Position numbers and translations under genes: made by a program | Assembly (NCBI GenBank): GCA_013151645.1 | Contig: JAADHU010000031.1 | Span: 41,138 to 105,137, forward strand | Direction of reading: 5' to 3' | Length of the DNA: 64,000 nt | Origin: Gammaproteobacteria bacterium | GTDB lineage: Bacteria > Pseudomonadota > Gammaproteobacteria > Steroidobacterales > Woeseiaceae | The notes under the pieces: generated by a model | Database searches by the model: none | What the model was told of the DNA's origin: nothing | The model's input: the letters and a program-made list of their open reading frames with translations, nothing else | Shown: positions 1-8,055 of the stretch, piece after piece | Numbering within the stretch: the first letter of the stretch is position 1 | Layout of the letters: each line of letters starts with the position of its first letter

Positions 1-2
1 TG

Positions 3-827
3 GATCAAATTTGGCGGAAGAATGTCGCTCAGGGTCGGGCAACACCGTTGTCAGCGGTCATCGGTGTGCACCCGCTCTGGAGCTACGCGAGTCTTGTTTG
101 CGGCGCCCTGGACCATGATGACTATTCAGTCCTGGGTGCGGTACTTGGTGAAGCGATTCAACTTACGCACGGTACAATTGATGAGCAGCTTCTGGTGCCT
201 GCGCGAGCAGAAATAGTATTGGAAGGACAGATCGAACCTTCAATGAGTCACGATGAAGGGCCATTCGGCGAGTTTCTCGGCTATGTTGCCAGTCGGGAGT
301 CAAGACCGGTCATTCATTTTCAATCGATGAGTACCCGGAAGAGTCCGATCTATCAGGATGTGGTCGCTGGTGGAATAGAGCATCTGACGATGTCGAGCAT
401 CGCATTGCGTGCTCGGCTTCATCGGAACTACTTTTCCGCCAATGCCGCCATCACGGATTTTCTGTTACCAGCCGCGCTTACGTTGTTTCTTGCGATCGAC
501 GAGACGCGACAACCGGATTTCGATGCCGGGCGTCTGATGAAAAAACTATTGGATGAGGAGCGCTATCTGAAGCAAGTGGTGTGTTTCGATTCCGGTGTTG
601 ACTTGCGAAAGCAATCCAGCGTCCAGTCCGCGATGGCGTGCCATGTTCAGCCTGATCGGGATATCCGGATAATCGGAGACTACACGGGCAATGGTATTGA
701 TCCATCGGAAGTTGACGGCAAGACTGCAAAAATGGCGATTGACGCGCGAATCAAGACCGAAATCGTGAGGAATGAGTTACCCGAGGAGTTTCTTTCCCGG
801 TTCGATCTTTCGGTATGGACTGGTTAA
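3..827 (+). CDS. UbiD-family decarboxylase, 5' end outside window
   Basis: C-terminal about 275 residues of a UbiD-type (prenylated-FMN dependent) decarboxylase. The frame is open from the first complete codon, so the start lies upstream; the TTG at 48 is internal, because the residues before it read like the usual run-up to the family's IGVHP-type segment. Seen: VIGVHPLWS, then EGPFGEFLGYV, which corresponds to the family's E-GPFGE-TGY catalytic stretch, and the LPEEFLSRFDL tail. Family members decarboxylate aromatic or unsaturated carboxylic acids. It ends 21 bp from the convergent SDR gene. Substrate cannot be told; the neighbours (flavoprotein, SDR, methyltransferase, hydrolase) suggest an aromatic or polyketide-like acid rather than ubiquinone synthesis (inference). 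Confidence 0.85.
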   Translation, partial: DQIWRKNVAQGRATPLSAVIGVHPLWSYASLVCGALDHDDYSVLGAVLGEAIQLTHGTIDEQLLVPARAEIVLEGQIEPSMSHDEGPFGEFLGYVASRESRPVIHFQSMSTRKSPIYQDVVAGGIEHLTMSSIALRARLHRNYFSANAAITDFLLPAALTLFLAIDETRQPDFDAGRLMKKLLDEERYLKQVVCFDSGVDLRKQSSVQSAMACHVQPDRDIRIIGDYTGNGIDPSEVDGKTAKMAIDARIKTEIVRNELPEEFLSRFDLSVWTG

Positions 828-848
828 GCCGACCGAGTCGGTGGTACA

Positions 849-1625
849 TCAGCGTGCTGTTCTTCCGCCATCGACGTTTAGCATTTGACCCGTGATAGAG
901 TGGCTTTCCTCGGCCGCCAGATAACAAACGAGAGATGCGACGTCTTCCGGCGTCACCAGTGATCGAGTCGGAGTATCTTTTATCAAGTCCTGCTCATGCT
1001 GTTCCAGGCTGACGCCTTTGATCTTTGCTCGAGCCTGCTGAGTCTGATGGAACAGTTTGGTTCGTACGTAACCGGGTTGCACGGCATTGACCGTAACCCC
1101 GGTCCCTGCGACTTCTAGCGCGAGCGACCGAACGAATGCCGCCACACCCGCTTTTGACGCAGCATAAATAGCGTTGAACGGTGCACCGACTTCGGCAGAA
1201 ATTGATCCGATATGCACGATACGTCCGGAGCGCTGTCGAATCATTGGCCGTAGTGCAGCCTGGCTGATGATGAATGAACCGAGAGTATTCGTATTGAGCA
1301 CCTTTTGCCATTCGGCAACCTTGCCCAATAATACCGGTGCTATATAGCTGATTCCGGCACAGTTCACCAGGCAGTCAAGCCGTCCATGGTTAGCCACGAT
1401 GTCGGTAACGGCGGCTCGACAGCTGCTCTGGTCAGTGACGTTGAGCACGGCCGTCCCCAGAGAACCACCGGTTTCCGCCAGTACGCCGCGCGCACTTTCT
1501 ACTCTCTCCTTCGTCATACCCGAGACAATGACTGTGGCACCGCTTTCAAGCATTTGTCGACATATCGCGAGACCAATGTCTCCGCAGCCCCCTACAACGA
1601 GGCAAACTCGATTTTCTAACCCCAT
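849..1625 (-). CDS. SDR-family oxidoreductase (FabG-like)
   Basis: 258-residue classical short-chain dehydrogenase/reductase, an NAD(P)-dependent alcohol/ketone oxidoreductase. Seen: an N-terminal nucleotide-binding loop VGGCGDIG (a variant of TGxxxGIG), NCAG for the NNAG motif, a Ser in IGSISAEVG, catalytic YAASK, and the C-terminal SITGQMLNVDGG. Length is normal. Its start overlaps the end of the upstream flavoprotein gene by 10 bp, so it is the last gene of a four-gene minus-strand operon. Substrate unknown; it may reduce or oxidise the product of the flavoprotein. Confidence 0.9.
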   Translation of the reverse strand: MGLENRVCLVVGGCGDIGLAICRQMLESGATVIVSGMTKERVESARGVLAETGGSLGTAVLNVTDQSSCRAAVTDIVANHGRLDCLVNCAGISYIAPVLLGKVAEWQKVLNTNTLGSFIISQAALRPMIRQRSGRIVHIGSISAEVGAPFNAIYAASKAGVAAFVRSLALEVAGTGVTVNAVQPGYVRTKLFHQTQQARAKIKGVSLEQHEQDLIKDTPTRSLVTPEDVASLVCYLAAEESHSITGQMLNVDGGRTAR

Positions 1626-3337
1626 GGGCTAATCCGGATATCACCGGGTCGATCAAGCCACCCGTTCTCTTCGTTTATCCAATGCTTTCTCAAGCTGATT
1701 TCGTTTTTCTTGTGTGTCGCGAAAATATTGGTTAGCCATTTACCGTCATCACGGTCAGGGTAATCACTGCGATAGTGCGAGCCGCGGCTTTCCTTGCGCA
1801 TATCAGCCGCTTCGATAATAACTTCGGCTACATCAAGAAGGTTGCGTTGTTCGTACGCGAGCGCGATATCGAACGGGTTACCAATCCCCAGTTCGTTCTT
1901 CAGTCGCTGCCGATCACGTTGCACGTATTTTCTGGCCTCCGAAAGACTTGCGGCATCTTTTTCGACGGTCAGCAATTGCCACATTTTCCGCTGAAGTTCT
2001 CGTCGCATTACGTCAATGCCCAGCGCGCCTTTGCTCGACTTGAATCCCCGCAGTACGTCGAACATCGCACCGGCGTCGTCGTCCGCTATCGGGCCAGGAC
2101 TGCCTTGATTGCAGAGATCACCGGCATGCCGACCGGCACGCCAGCCAAATACTTGTGATCCACCTAACATCGTGCCGCCAAGACGATCAGCGCCCTGCCA
2201 CCCCGAGGTTTCACCTATCGCGTAGAAGCCGCGAACGCCGGATTGGGCGTTCTGGTCGATGCGTATGCCGCCGTTGCTTGTGTGGTGATGAATCTGCACC
2301 TGAATCATGTCATTTTTGATGTCCATGCCTCGCGCCAGCATGAATTCTTCAAAGAGTTCCGGCTCGAAGCCGCGTTTCGCGTGCGATAGATCAAGATAGA
2401 TCGCATCAAACTCTGTTCCTCGACCCGCGATGACCTCTGCCTTGATGGCTCGATCGAGATTCAGAGCGGCGTCGCGACAACTAACGGGCCAATGAGCCGC
2501 TTTCAGACGGCAGCCCTCTGCCATCGATTCTGCATCCTGGAAGTAATTCTTAAGGAATGCTTCACCGTGGACGTTGAGTAACCTGTACGGATCTTCCATT
2601 TCGTAAAGCATCACCATCGTCTGCTGCGGCCAGGTGGTAGCCAGTCCCTGCTGCATAAACTCCATGTTGAACAATTCAGCACCGGCACGCATTGCCATAG
2701 CGTAACCGTCACCGGTGTTGCCAGAAGGGTTAAAACTGTACTGGAATAGCTGCCCGACGCCGCCGGTGGCCATGATCACCGCACCGGCTTCGACAACAAA
2801 CGGTTCTCCGTGATCGTCTACGCCGACGGCGCCGACACATCGATCGCCGTCTACGACGAGGTCCGTCAAGTTGGCTTGTTCCAAAACCTGCGTGTTCGTT
2901 TGTTCAATAATCGCTTTCTGAATTTCAACAATTCGGTTCGTTTTCCCCTCACTCGCGCGCCCTTCCATTGTCGCAAGCATCTTGCTTTGGAACTCCATTC
3001 CCATCGTTTGCAGACGCTTGAGAGCATCGGAAACCTCATCGACGAATATCTTACAGAGATCCGGATCGGCCATGCCGAGCCCCGCCTGGATCATGTCAGC
3101 CAACACGGCATCGGGTGGGTTAAAAAAACTGCCTTTTGGACCGACTGTCCGTATCGTCCAAAAATCACCGATCGGATTGGAAGTCGCTCCGGCGCCACGA
3201 ACGCCCGGTACACCGAACTTTCCTTTTACGGCAAGCATTGTTCTGGCGCCGGTTTCATGCGCAGCGATAGTCGCAGCAGTCGCAGCGCCACCACCACCGA
3301 CTACCAGCACATCCGTGTTATACCTTCGGATCTCCAT
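1616..3337 (-). CDS. FAD-dependent fumarate reductase/succinate dehydrogenase-like flavoprotein
   Basis: 573-residue flavoprotein of the FrdA/SdhA/AprA/NadB group. Seen: N-terminal dinucleotide fold VLVVGGGGAATAA, the middle HHHTSNGGIRID and FYAIGETSGWQGADRLGG blocks that form the FAD/substrate site, and the C-terminal helical domain with SRGSHYRSDYP near residue 515. No signal peptide and no iron-sulfur or membrane-anchor subunit beside it, so it is probably a soluble oxidoreductase rather than a respiratory complex. It sits 3 bp after the methyltransferase and overlaps the SDR gene, so translation is probably coupled. Substrate is not predictable; a desaturation or reduction next to a carboxylate is the family chemistry. 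Confidence 0.85.
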   Translation of the reverse strand: MEIRRYNTDVLVVGGGGAATAATIAAHETGARTMLAVKGKFGVPGVRGAGATSNPIGDFWTIRTVGPKGSFFNPPDAVLADMIQAGLGMADPDLCKIFVDEVSDALKRLQTMGMEFQSKMLATMEGRASEGKTNRIVEIQKAIIEQTNTQVLEQANLTDLVVDGDRCVGAVGVDDHGEPFVVEAGAVIMATGGVGQLFQYSFNPSGNTGDGYAMAMRAGAELFNMEFMQQGLATTWPQQTMVMLYEMEDPYRLLNVHGEAFLKNYFQDAESMAEGCRLKAAHWPVSCRDAALNLDRAIKAEVIAGRGTEFDAIYLDLSHAKRGFEPELFEEFMLARGMDIKNDMIQVQIHHHTSNGGIRIDQNAQSGVRGFYAIGETSGWQGADRLGGTMLGGSQVFGWRAGRHAGDLCNQGSPGPIADDDAGAMFDVLRGFKSSKGALGIDVMRRELQRKMWQLLTVEKDAASLSEARKYVQRDRQRLKNELGIGNPFDIALAYEQRNLLDVAEVIIEAADMRKESRGSHYRSDYPDRDDGKWLTNIFATHKKNEISLRKHWINEENGWLDRPGDIRISPWG

Positions 3338-3340
3338 AGT

Positions 3341-4510
3341 CTATTTAACCGCCGTAACAATAGCGGCATATTGATCCGGAAACCCTTCTTCGAGTTTATC
3401 GAGGTCCGGACAGAACTCAGCCTCACGGAAACCGGCGAGCTTGAGGACGCGTATCCAGTTGTCCGGAGATAAGTAGCAATGCATCGGCCGGTAATCCGGA
3501 TTGCGAATAGCGGCAGTTCGGTGATAAATGGACAAATTCAGAGTCAGCTCCCTCGGTGCCATATCGGTCGGTGTGAGGCGAATGCGCTCGGAAAACAGTA
3601 CTCTGCCACCGGGTCTCAAAGTGTCCCTGGCGCTTTTCAAGAAGGCGACGATATCCTTCGCAACGTGTGCGGCATTAACCGCATAGATCAGGTCAACGCT
3701 TTCTTTTTCAATTTTTTGTTGCTGAAGAGGGATATTCAGGTCGGCAAATCGCCAGTCCGTATTGACGTCCGGATAGGCCTTGCGAATTTCCTGTCGTGTC
3801 GACATGATGAACTTCTGACTGATATCAGTGAAAGTATATTTATGAATACGATCGAGTTCATTTTTCGCGCCAAGATGTCGAAATAAATTTCGGATACCAC
3901 TTCCGGTCCCACCACCGATTTCCAGTATATCGCCGGCATCGAACATCCCGTCGATCGCGACCGCACCCATCACGCCATGTACGTTCTGTAACGGATCTAT
4001 ATTGGTTGCACGGAACCACAGATCTTCCCATTCAGGCTCGCGACCGGACAGGATTCGATCAAGAAAGTCAGGATCGTCTTTGAGAGCGTATTCGAAATGG
4101 TCATCGCCAAACTGAAGAAATTCCAGTGTCGTCAAATATTCCTCGCCAAGCTCTGACACTTTCTCTCGAATTTGTTCGAGACTGCCGGCATGATTTGGAA
4201 CGTTGTTGACGTGATGATATTTGACAGCATTGCCTACGAGCGTTCTCGCGACAAAGGCATAGCGCGAAGACAATCTTTCAAGCACCGCATCCAGGGTGAT
4301 GTGTGCGCTCTCTACGTAGCCGAGTTTCCCCGAAAGTTCTTGCGGACTTGTTGGCGCGCGGAGGTGGTTCTTAAAACCGAGTCGGCTATAAATAGCAAGG
4401 AGATGGGCATTTAATGCCTGCTGTAATAGTGCGGAGGCTTTGACAATATCCTCGGCAAACAGCACATCCCGGCACCATTGTGTATAGGCTTTACGCATGT
4501 CGTCCTGCAT
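3341..4510 (-). CDS. class I SAM-dependent methyltransferase
   Basis: 389 residues: an N-terminal helical part of about 180 residues that I cannot assign, then a Rossmann methyltransferase domain. Seen: motif I DILEIGGGTGSG near residue 195, an acidic post-I region (FTDIS), FADLNIP, DLIYAVNAAH and a motif resembling LRPGGRVLFSE. This architecture resembles stand-alone methyltransferases of secondary-metabolite and quinone pathways. The ATG is preceded by GGAG with about 8 nt spacing. It lies 78 bp after the hydrolase and 3 bp before the flavoprotein gene, in one operon. Whether it methylates O, C or N is not visible. Confidence 0.8.
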   Translation of the reverse strand: MQDDMRKAYTQWCRDVLFAEDIVKASALLQQALNAHLLAIYSRLGFKNHLRAPTSPQELSGKLGYVESAHITLDAVLERLSSRYAFVARTLVGNAVKYHHVNNVPNHAGSLEQIREKVSELGEEYLTTLEFLQFGDDHFEYALKDDPDFLDRILSGREPEWEDLWFRATNIDPLQNVHGVMGAVAIDGMFDAGDILEIGGGTGSGIRNLFRHLGAKNELDRIHKYTFTDISQKFIMSTRQEIRKAYPDVNTDWRFADLNIPLQQQKIEKESVDLIYAVNAAHVAKDIVAFLKSARDTLRPGGRVLFSERIRLTPTDMAPRELTLNLSIYHRTAAIRNPDYRPMHCYLSPDNWIRVLKLAGFREAEFCPDLDKLEEGFPDQYAAIVTAVK

Positions 4511-4588
4511 AGAAATTTCTCCACCGATTGCATGTGTCCGCGTTGGGATGATCCCTTTACGCGACGAAAAACGATGCCAACTGCGTCA

Positions 4589-5359
4589 CTATTCGCCATG
4601 ATTACCGGAATAAATCAGCCATTCCAGCATCGCTTGAGCTGTCCTTTCAGGATCGTCAAATTGTAACCCGTGTTCTCCGCTAATTGTGATTTTTCGCTTC
4701 AGCGCCGCCTTCGAGATCTCGAAGGCTTTTTCGTGTTTTGCAATGTCGGCCAAACGATCGTCGCTGGCCAGCACCATAAGACTTGGTATTCTCAATCGGA
4801 CCCAGCGTGGTGCGAGCATAGTTGTCATTTTGATCATTACGGCGTTGAATCGCGGTGAAACCGCCGTCGTACGAAGGCGGTCTGGCACGATGTAATTCTC
4901 ATACGCAGGACCACTCGTAAACCGGTCTATCGGTACCAGCGGTTTTTCCGTCGGTTCAGACGATTCGCCCGCAACGATGTCGGCATTCGCGATGTCGCTT
5001 GCGGGAAATACTGATGGAGCGATCATGATCAATGATCGAAAAGCGTCCGGGTATTTCTCAATACAGCAGATCGCATAGGTTGCTCCCCAGCAAAATCCAG
5101 CGATATGAACAGGCGTTCCGGCACGGGCGTACTTGAGGCGAATTGCAGCGACATCCTCGATCAAGGAGTGAGCATCTTCAGCATCGCCGGGGGATTCGGT
5201 GTTGAGGCCCACGCCGCGTCGATCCGGGCAGATTACCTCTATGTTGTTCTTCGCCAGTCGTTCGGCAATCGGCTTCAGCCAGTCTGAATGACTGACAACG
5301 CCATGCAGTAAAATCACCTGAGCATTTGTCTGTGCAGGACGCCACCATCGTACGGCCAC
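4589..5359 (-). CDS. alpha/beta hydrolase
   Basis: 256 residues with the alpha/beta hydrolase fold: LLHGVVSHSDW (oxyanion region), CPDRRGVG, a nucleophile elbow GFCWGA in which Cys replaces the usual Ser, an Asp in LASDDRLAD and His in SGEHGLQFDD. A Cys elbow is known in dienelactone-hydrolase-like members. First gene of the operon. The GTG start at 5359 is uncertain: the frame stays open to a stop at 5432-5434, and the residues just upstream (TETIRAFDGYP) look coding, yet no ATG, GTG or TTG occurs there; a CTG near 5400 is the only candidate. Either a rare start or a damaged 5' end is possible. Confidence 0.8.
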   Translation of the reverse strand: MAVRWWRPAQTNAQVILLHGVVSHSDWLKPIAERLAKNNIEVICPDRRGVGLNTESPGDAEDAHSLIEDVAAIRLKYARAGTPVHIAGFCWGATYAICCIEKYPDAFRSLIMIAPSVFPASDIANADIVAGESSEPTEKPLVPIDRFTSGPAYENYIVPDRLRTTAVSPRFNAVMIKMTTMLAPRWVRLRIPSLMVLASDDRLADIAKHEKAFEISKAALKRKITISGEHGLQFDDPERTAQAMLEWLIYSGNHGE

Positions 5360-5783
5360 AGGGTAACCGTCAAATGCACGAATAGTCTCTGTTCCGGCGG
5401 TGAACGTCAGTGTATTGCCCGTTAAACGTTGTTATCGACTAGGGTGAATTGGATTGATTCAGGATCAATACCGCTTTCGAGCGCGATTATGCCACCCATT
5501 CTGGCAATAGTCGTCACTTTTTCGGCGGAAGGCGGCGTAGTCCGGTTGGTTGGACAATATCGTGGTCGCCAGGGCGATTTGCAGGATCGTCGCAGAGTGA
5601 TCGTCTGTTGGCGGTGCGCCGGCGGGAGCTTTGATAATCGACTGCTGACTGATGACGATTATGCGCGTACGAATCAGTCGTTCGTACGCGCCTCGCTTGC
5701 AAGCATTGCCACCGCGCCCGCTATCACAGGATAGTATTCATAGCAGGCTTACGGTGGCAGGCGGAACGGCTTTGTCCAATTTG
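5360..5783. other. gap with no confident gene; possible decayed coding tail on minus strand
   Basis: No convincing full gene. On the minus strand, a stretch ending at a TAA at 5422-5424 reads ARMGGIIALESGID followed by a coding-looking tail, but the frame has no start codon and turns Arg/Pro-rich further upstream, and another frame reads plausibly just before it. This is what a frameshifted remnant of a gene preceding the hydrolase would look like; equally it may be chance. Confidence 0.3.
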
Positions 5784-7178
5784 CTAATTCACCGTATTGC
5801 CACTTGCTCCCGGTAGCGCGTTGATATCGGCCTGAGTCGCCGCTGCCGTATTGCCACAAATCACGGCTCCGCTGTTGGTGAAAGAATTCTCAACTAATGT
5901 TCCAGCTTCACAGACAGACCGGGCTTCGTAGTTGACGGCGGCCTCAGTGATATTTTCGAACGAATTTCTTTCCACGAAGAGTGAGAAATTTGAGCGCCAG
6001 TTCTGGTTGATTCCGCGGTTCGCATTGCGACAGGTATTGTCAGTAAAAACGGTATTGAAACCGTCTTTATCAAGTTGAAGACATCTTGAGACCAGGTCGT
6101 GGAAATTGTTGCCGGCGATCGCTATTTGTATGCCTTCTTCAATTCGAATCGCATTCACAGTGTTGTAGATTTCGTTGTTGATAATCTGCACATTGGTCGG
6201 TCCGCCGGCTGACCCAACAAGAATCGCGCTACCGTCCGAGCCGCTGGAGAAAACGCCGCATCCGGACCCATCGTCGAAACACCACATTTCGCCTGCTGGC
6301 GCCCTGACTAAGCTATGAAAAACATTCCCTTCGATGATGACGTCTTCGATGTATTTCAGATCGATGCCATTTTCCCGATCGGAATAAAACAGATTCGCAC
6401 CGATATAAACGTTTCGTGGCGGGTTTGCGGAGCAGAGGTGGCATGCCTGGAATCCGTCACCGCCGTTGTGATGTATTTCATTGCGAAGTATCCAAATACT
6501 GTCGGCTCCGGATGCGACGAAAATTCCATGTCGATCGTCGCCCTGATTGTGGTGAATCTCGGAATCAGTGATTACCATATTGGTTCCACGAAAAGACGAT
6601 CCGTTTTTTCCACGAAGGTTGCGGATTTCTACATTTCGGAAGATGTGATGATCGCCGTTCGTTCGTGGTTGTATATTGTCGAATATTGTTCCGACAAAAA
6701 TACACCATGATCCACTGATGGAGAATACGTCGTTATCTCCCTGCAACGTGCCGCCGACAATAAATGCGGGGTTCTGTTCGGTTCCGGAGCAGCTGATGCT
6801 CAAATCCTGATTGACGTTTTGAAGAGTGAAGTTCAGCACTTCGCCGGCGCCAATTGTCGCTGGCAGAATACCTGTGGCAGTCGCCGTACCAGGTTCCTGT
6901 TGGTATTCAAACGGGATGTCCGGAATGGAGGTTATTTCCCCGACTGGTGGTGGCGGTGGGGGAGGCGGCGGCGGCGTCGTTGGCGGCGGTGGCGGCGGTG
7001 TTGTTGGCGGCGGCGTCGTCGGCGGCGGTGTCGGTGGCGGTGTCCCGGAGGACGGCGGCGGGGTCACATCGGCAACGGCCACTGGCTCGCCGAGATCCAG
7101 ACAACCACCCAATGCCAGTGTGGCAATACAGATAGACAATGACAGTATTGTTTTATATCTCATAACATCCATTCCCAC
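5784..7178 (-). CDS. secreted parallel beta-helix lipoprotein (polysaccharide-active type)
   Basis: 464 residues. Seen: lipoprotein signal with lipobox LGGC about residue 26, a Pro/Thr linker at about 38-80 made of PPPTT-like units (encoded by GGCGGT-rich DNA), then a right-handed beta-helix with parallel rungs such as NEIHHNGGDGF, GNVFHSLV, NNEIYNT and GNNFHDL. Such proteins are often polysaccharide lyases, epimerases or adhesins; no catalytic site can be assigned. Starts at 7178 (GTG), 7172 and 7163 (ATG) are all possible; signal-peptide length favours the ATGs. The gene has a cyclic di-GMP-I riboswitch in its leader, so its role is probably in the sessile/matrix lifestyle (inference). Confidence 0.8.
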   Translation of the reverse strand: MGMDVMRYKTILSLSICIATLALGGCLDLGEPVAVADVTPPPSSGTPPPTPPPTTPPPTTPPPPPPTTPPPPPPPPPPVGEITSIPDIPFEYQQEPGTATATGILPATIGAGEVLNFTLQNVNQDLSISCSGTEQNPAFIVGGTLQGDNDVFSISGSWCIFVGTIFDNIQPRTNGDHHIFRNVEIRNLRGKNGSSFRGTNMVITDSEIHHNQGDDRHGIFVASGADSIWILRNEIHHNGGDGFQACHLCSANPPRNVYIGANLFYSDRENGIDLKYIEDVIIEGNVFHSLVRAPAGEMWCFDDGSGCGVFSSGSDGSAILVGSAGGPTNVQIINNEIYNTVNAIRIEEGIQIAIAGNNFHDLVSRCLQLDKDGFNTVFTDNTCRNANRGINQNWRSNFSLFVERNSFENITEAAVNYEARSVCEAGTLVENSFTNSGAVICGNTAAATQADINALPGASGNTVN

Positions 7179-7311
7179 GTGACCTTGACCAAGCGAATTA
7201 AATGCTACCGGCCTCGTTTAGCAGCACTTTGGGTCGATCGTCAGGGGAGACTAAATGACAGCACAAGAACTGCCTGAGATACTGCGTTACGCAGGCGAAA
7301 ATCGCCTGGTT

Positions 7312-7390
7312 CTCTGGCAGCCCCGCTATCATAGGTACAACCCTTAGACCGGAAGCTTTGCGTCCCTGCCTTTCAGCAGGTTTGCCATTT
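7312..7390 (-). promoter_or_regulatory. cyclic di-GMP-I (GEMM-I) riboswitch
   Basis: Read on the minus strand the segment contains the GEMM-I landmarks in order: GGCAAACC, a stem closed by a GAAA tetraloop, GGGACGCAAAGC, GGTCTAA, then the second stem with the AGCGGGG receptor strand, closely following the known Vc2 aptamer. It lies about 140-230 nt upstream of the beta-helix lipoprotein start on the same strand. Just downstream a perfect hairpin (7292-7308, arms CAGGCGA/TCGCCTG) could be part of the expression platform; there is no U-tract after it, so control of translation or of an alternative fold is more likely than simple termination. Confidence 0.9.
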
Positions 7391-7403
7391 TCAACACACG
7401 ATC

Positions 7404-7432
7404 ATTTAATCCAAGACCCTGTACTTAGGCAA
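7404..7432 (-). promoter_or_regulatory. candidate sigma-70 promoter of the riboswitch transcript
   Basis: Minus strand: -35 TTGCCT (7427-7432), spacer of 17, -10 TTAAAT (7404-7409). The predicted start falls just before the aptamer, which is where the promoter of a riboswitch leader should be. Confidence 0.45.
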
Positions 7433-8055
7433 GGACTTGCATCGTTCTCATCAATCCGCAGCTAACAGTACTTCGGTTTTGGAGTGCAAGCACCCCATAG
7501 CTGCAAGAAATCTACCTTTAGCCGCGCGTGAATATGGAAAACGGTTTCTGAATCAATTCTCGCCAAACCTGATGACACTGAGTAAAATGCAAATCTTGGA
7601 TAAGTAAAAGCAAGTCTCGTGCCATAAATAATAAAGCACTTTAAATACAAGCGTATATCACGATAAATTAGAATCAAAATTCAAAGTAGAATATTCGACA
7701 GCCGGAATTTTTCGTAAAGTAGTCGCCATTTGCACACAGTAACCTAACGACACAGTTATGTTATTTAGCTAAGTTCGTAGAAACAATGAAATTAAGTACT
7801 GTCGCGATTTGCAGACAGGAAAAATATTTTTAGCGGATTTTTTCAACTACTGCTCGGTCGCGATCTTTTGCGCGAACGGTGCGTGAGGATCAGAGATTAT
7901 GTAATCGGTTTTCAGTGTATTGTTACGTGTGTTGAATCGTCCACAGTGAACGAGTTTCGCGTCACTGTCGCCCCGTCTGTGAACCCGCAAGGCCGTTCAG
8001 GTTTTCTGATAAACTGCGGCTTGTCTTCCCTGCTAAAAAGTCAGAGTTAAACCAA
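7433..8055. other. AT-rich intergenic region between the riboswitch gene and gltX
   Basis: About 600 bp with no supported gene. It is visibly AT-richer than the flanks between about 7600 and 7860. It holds a pair of near-identical 18-mers (see separate entry). A weak -10-like TAAACT occurs near 8010 upstream of gltX. No terminator or tRNA is seen. Confidence 0.5.
7722..7818 (+). repeat. two 18-bp direct repeats, 79 bp apart
   Basis: GTCGCCATTTGCACACAG (7722-7739) and GTCGCGATTTGCAGACAG (7801-7818) differ at two positions. They lie in AT-rich non-coding DNA between divergently transcribed units and could be binding sites for one regulator; nothing else supports a function. Confidence 0.4.

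Noticed and set aside
6826..7182. Plus-strand ORF with a long Gly-rich run
   Set aside because: It is the complementary reading of the Pro/Thr linker of the beta-helix lipoprotein on the minus strand.
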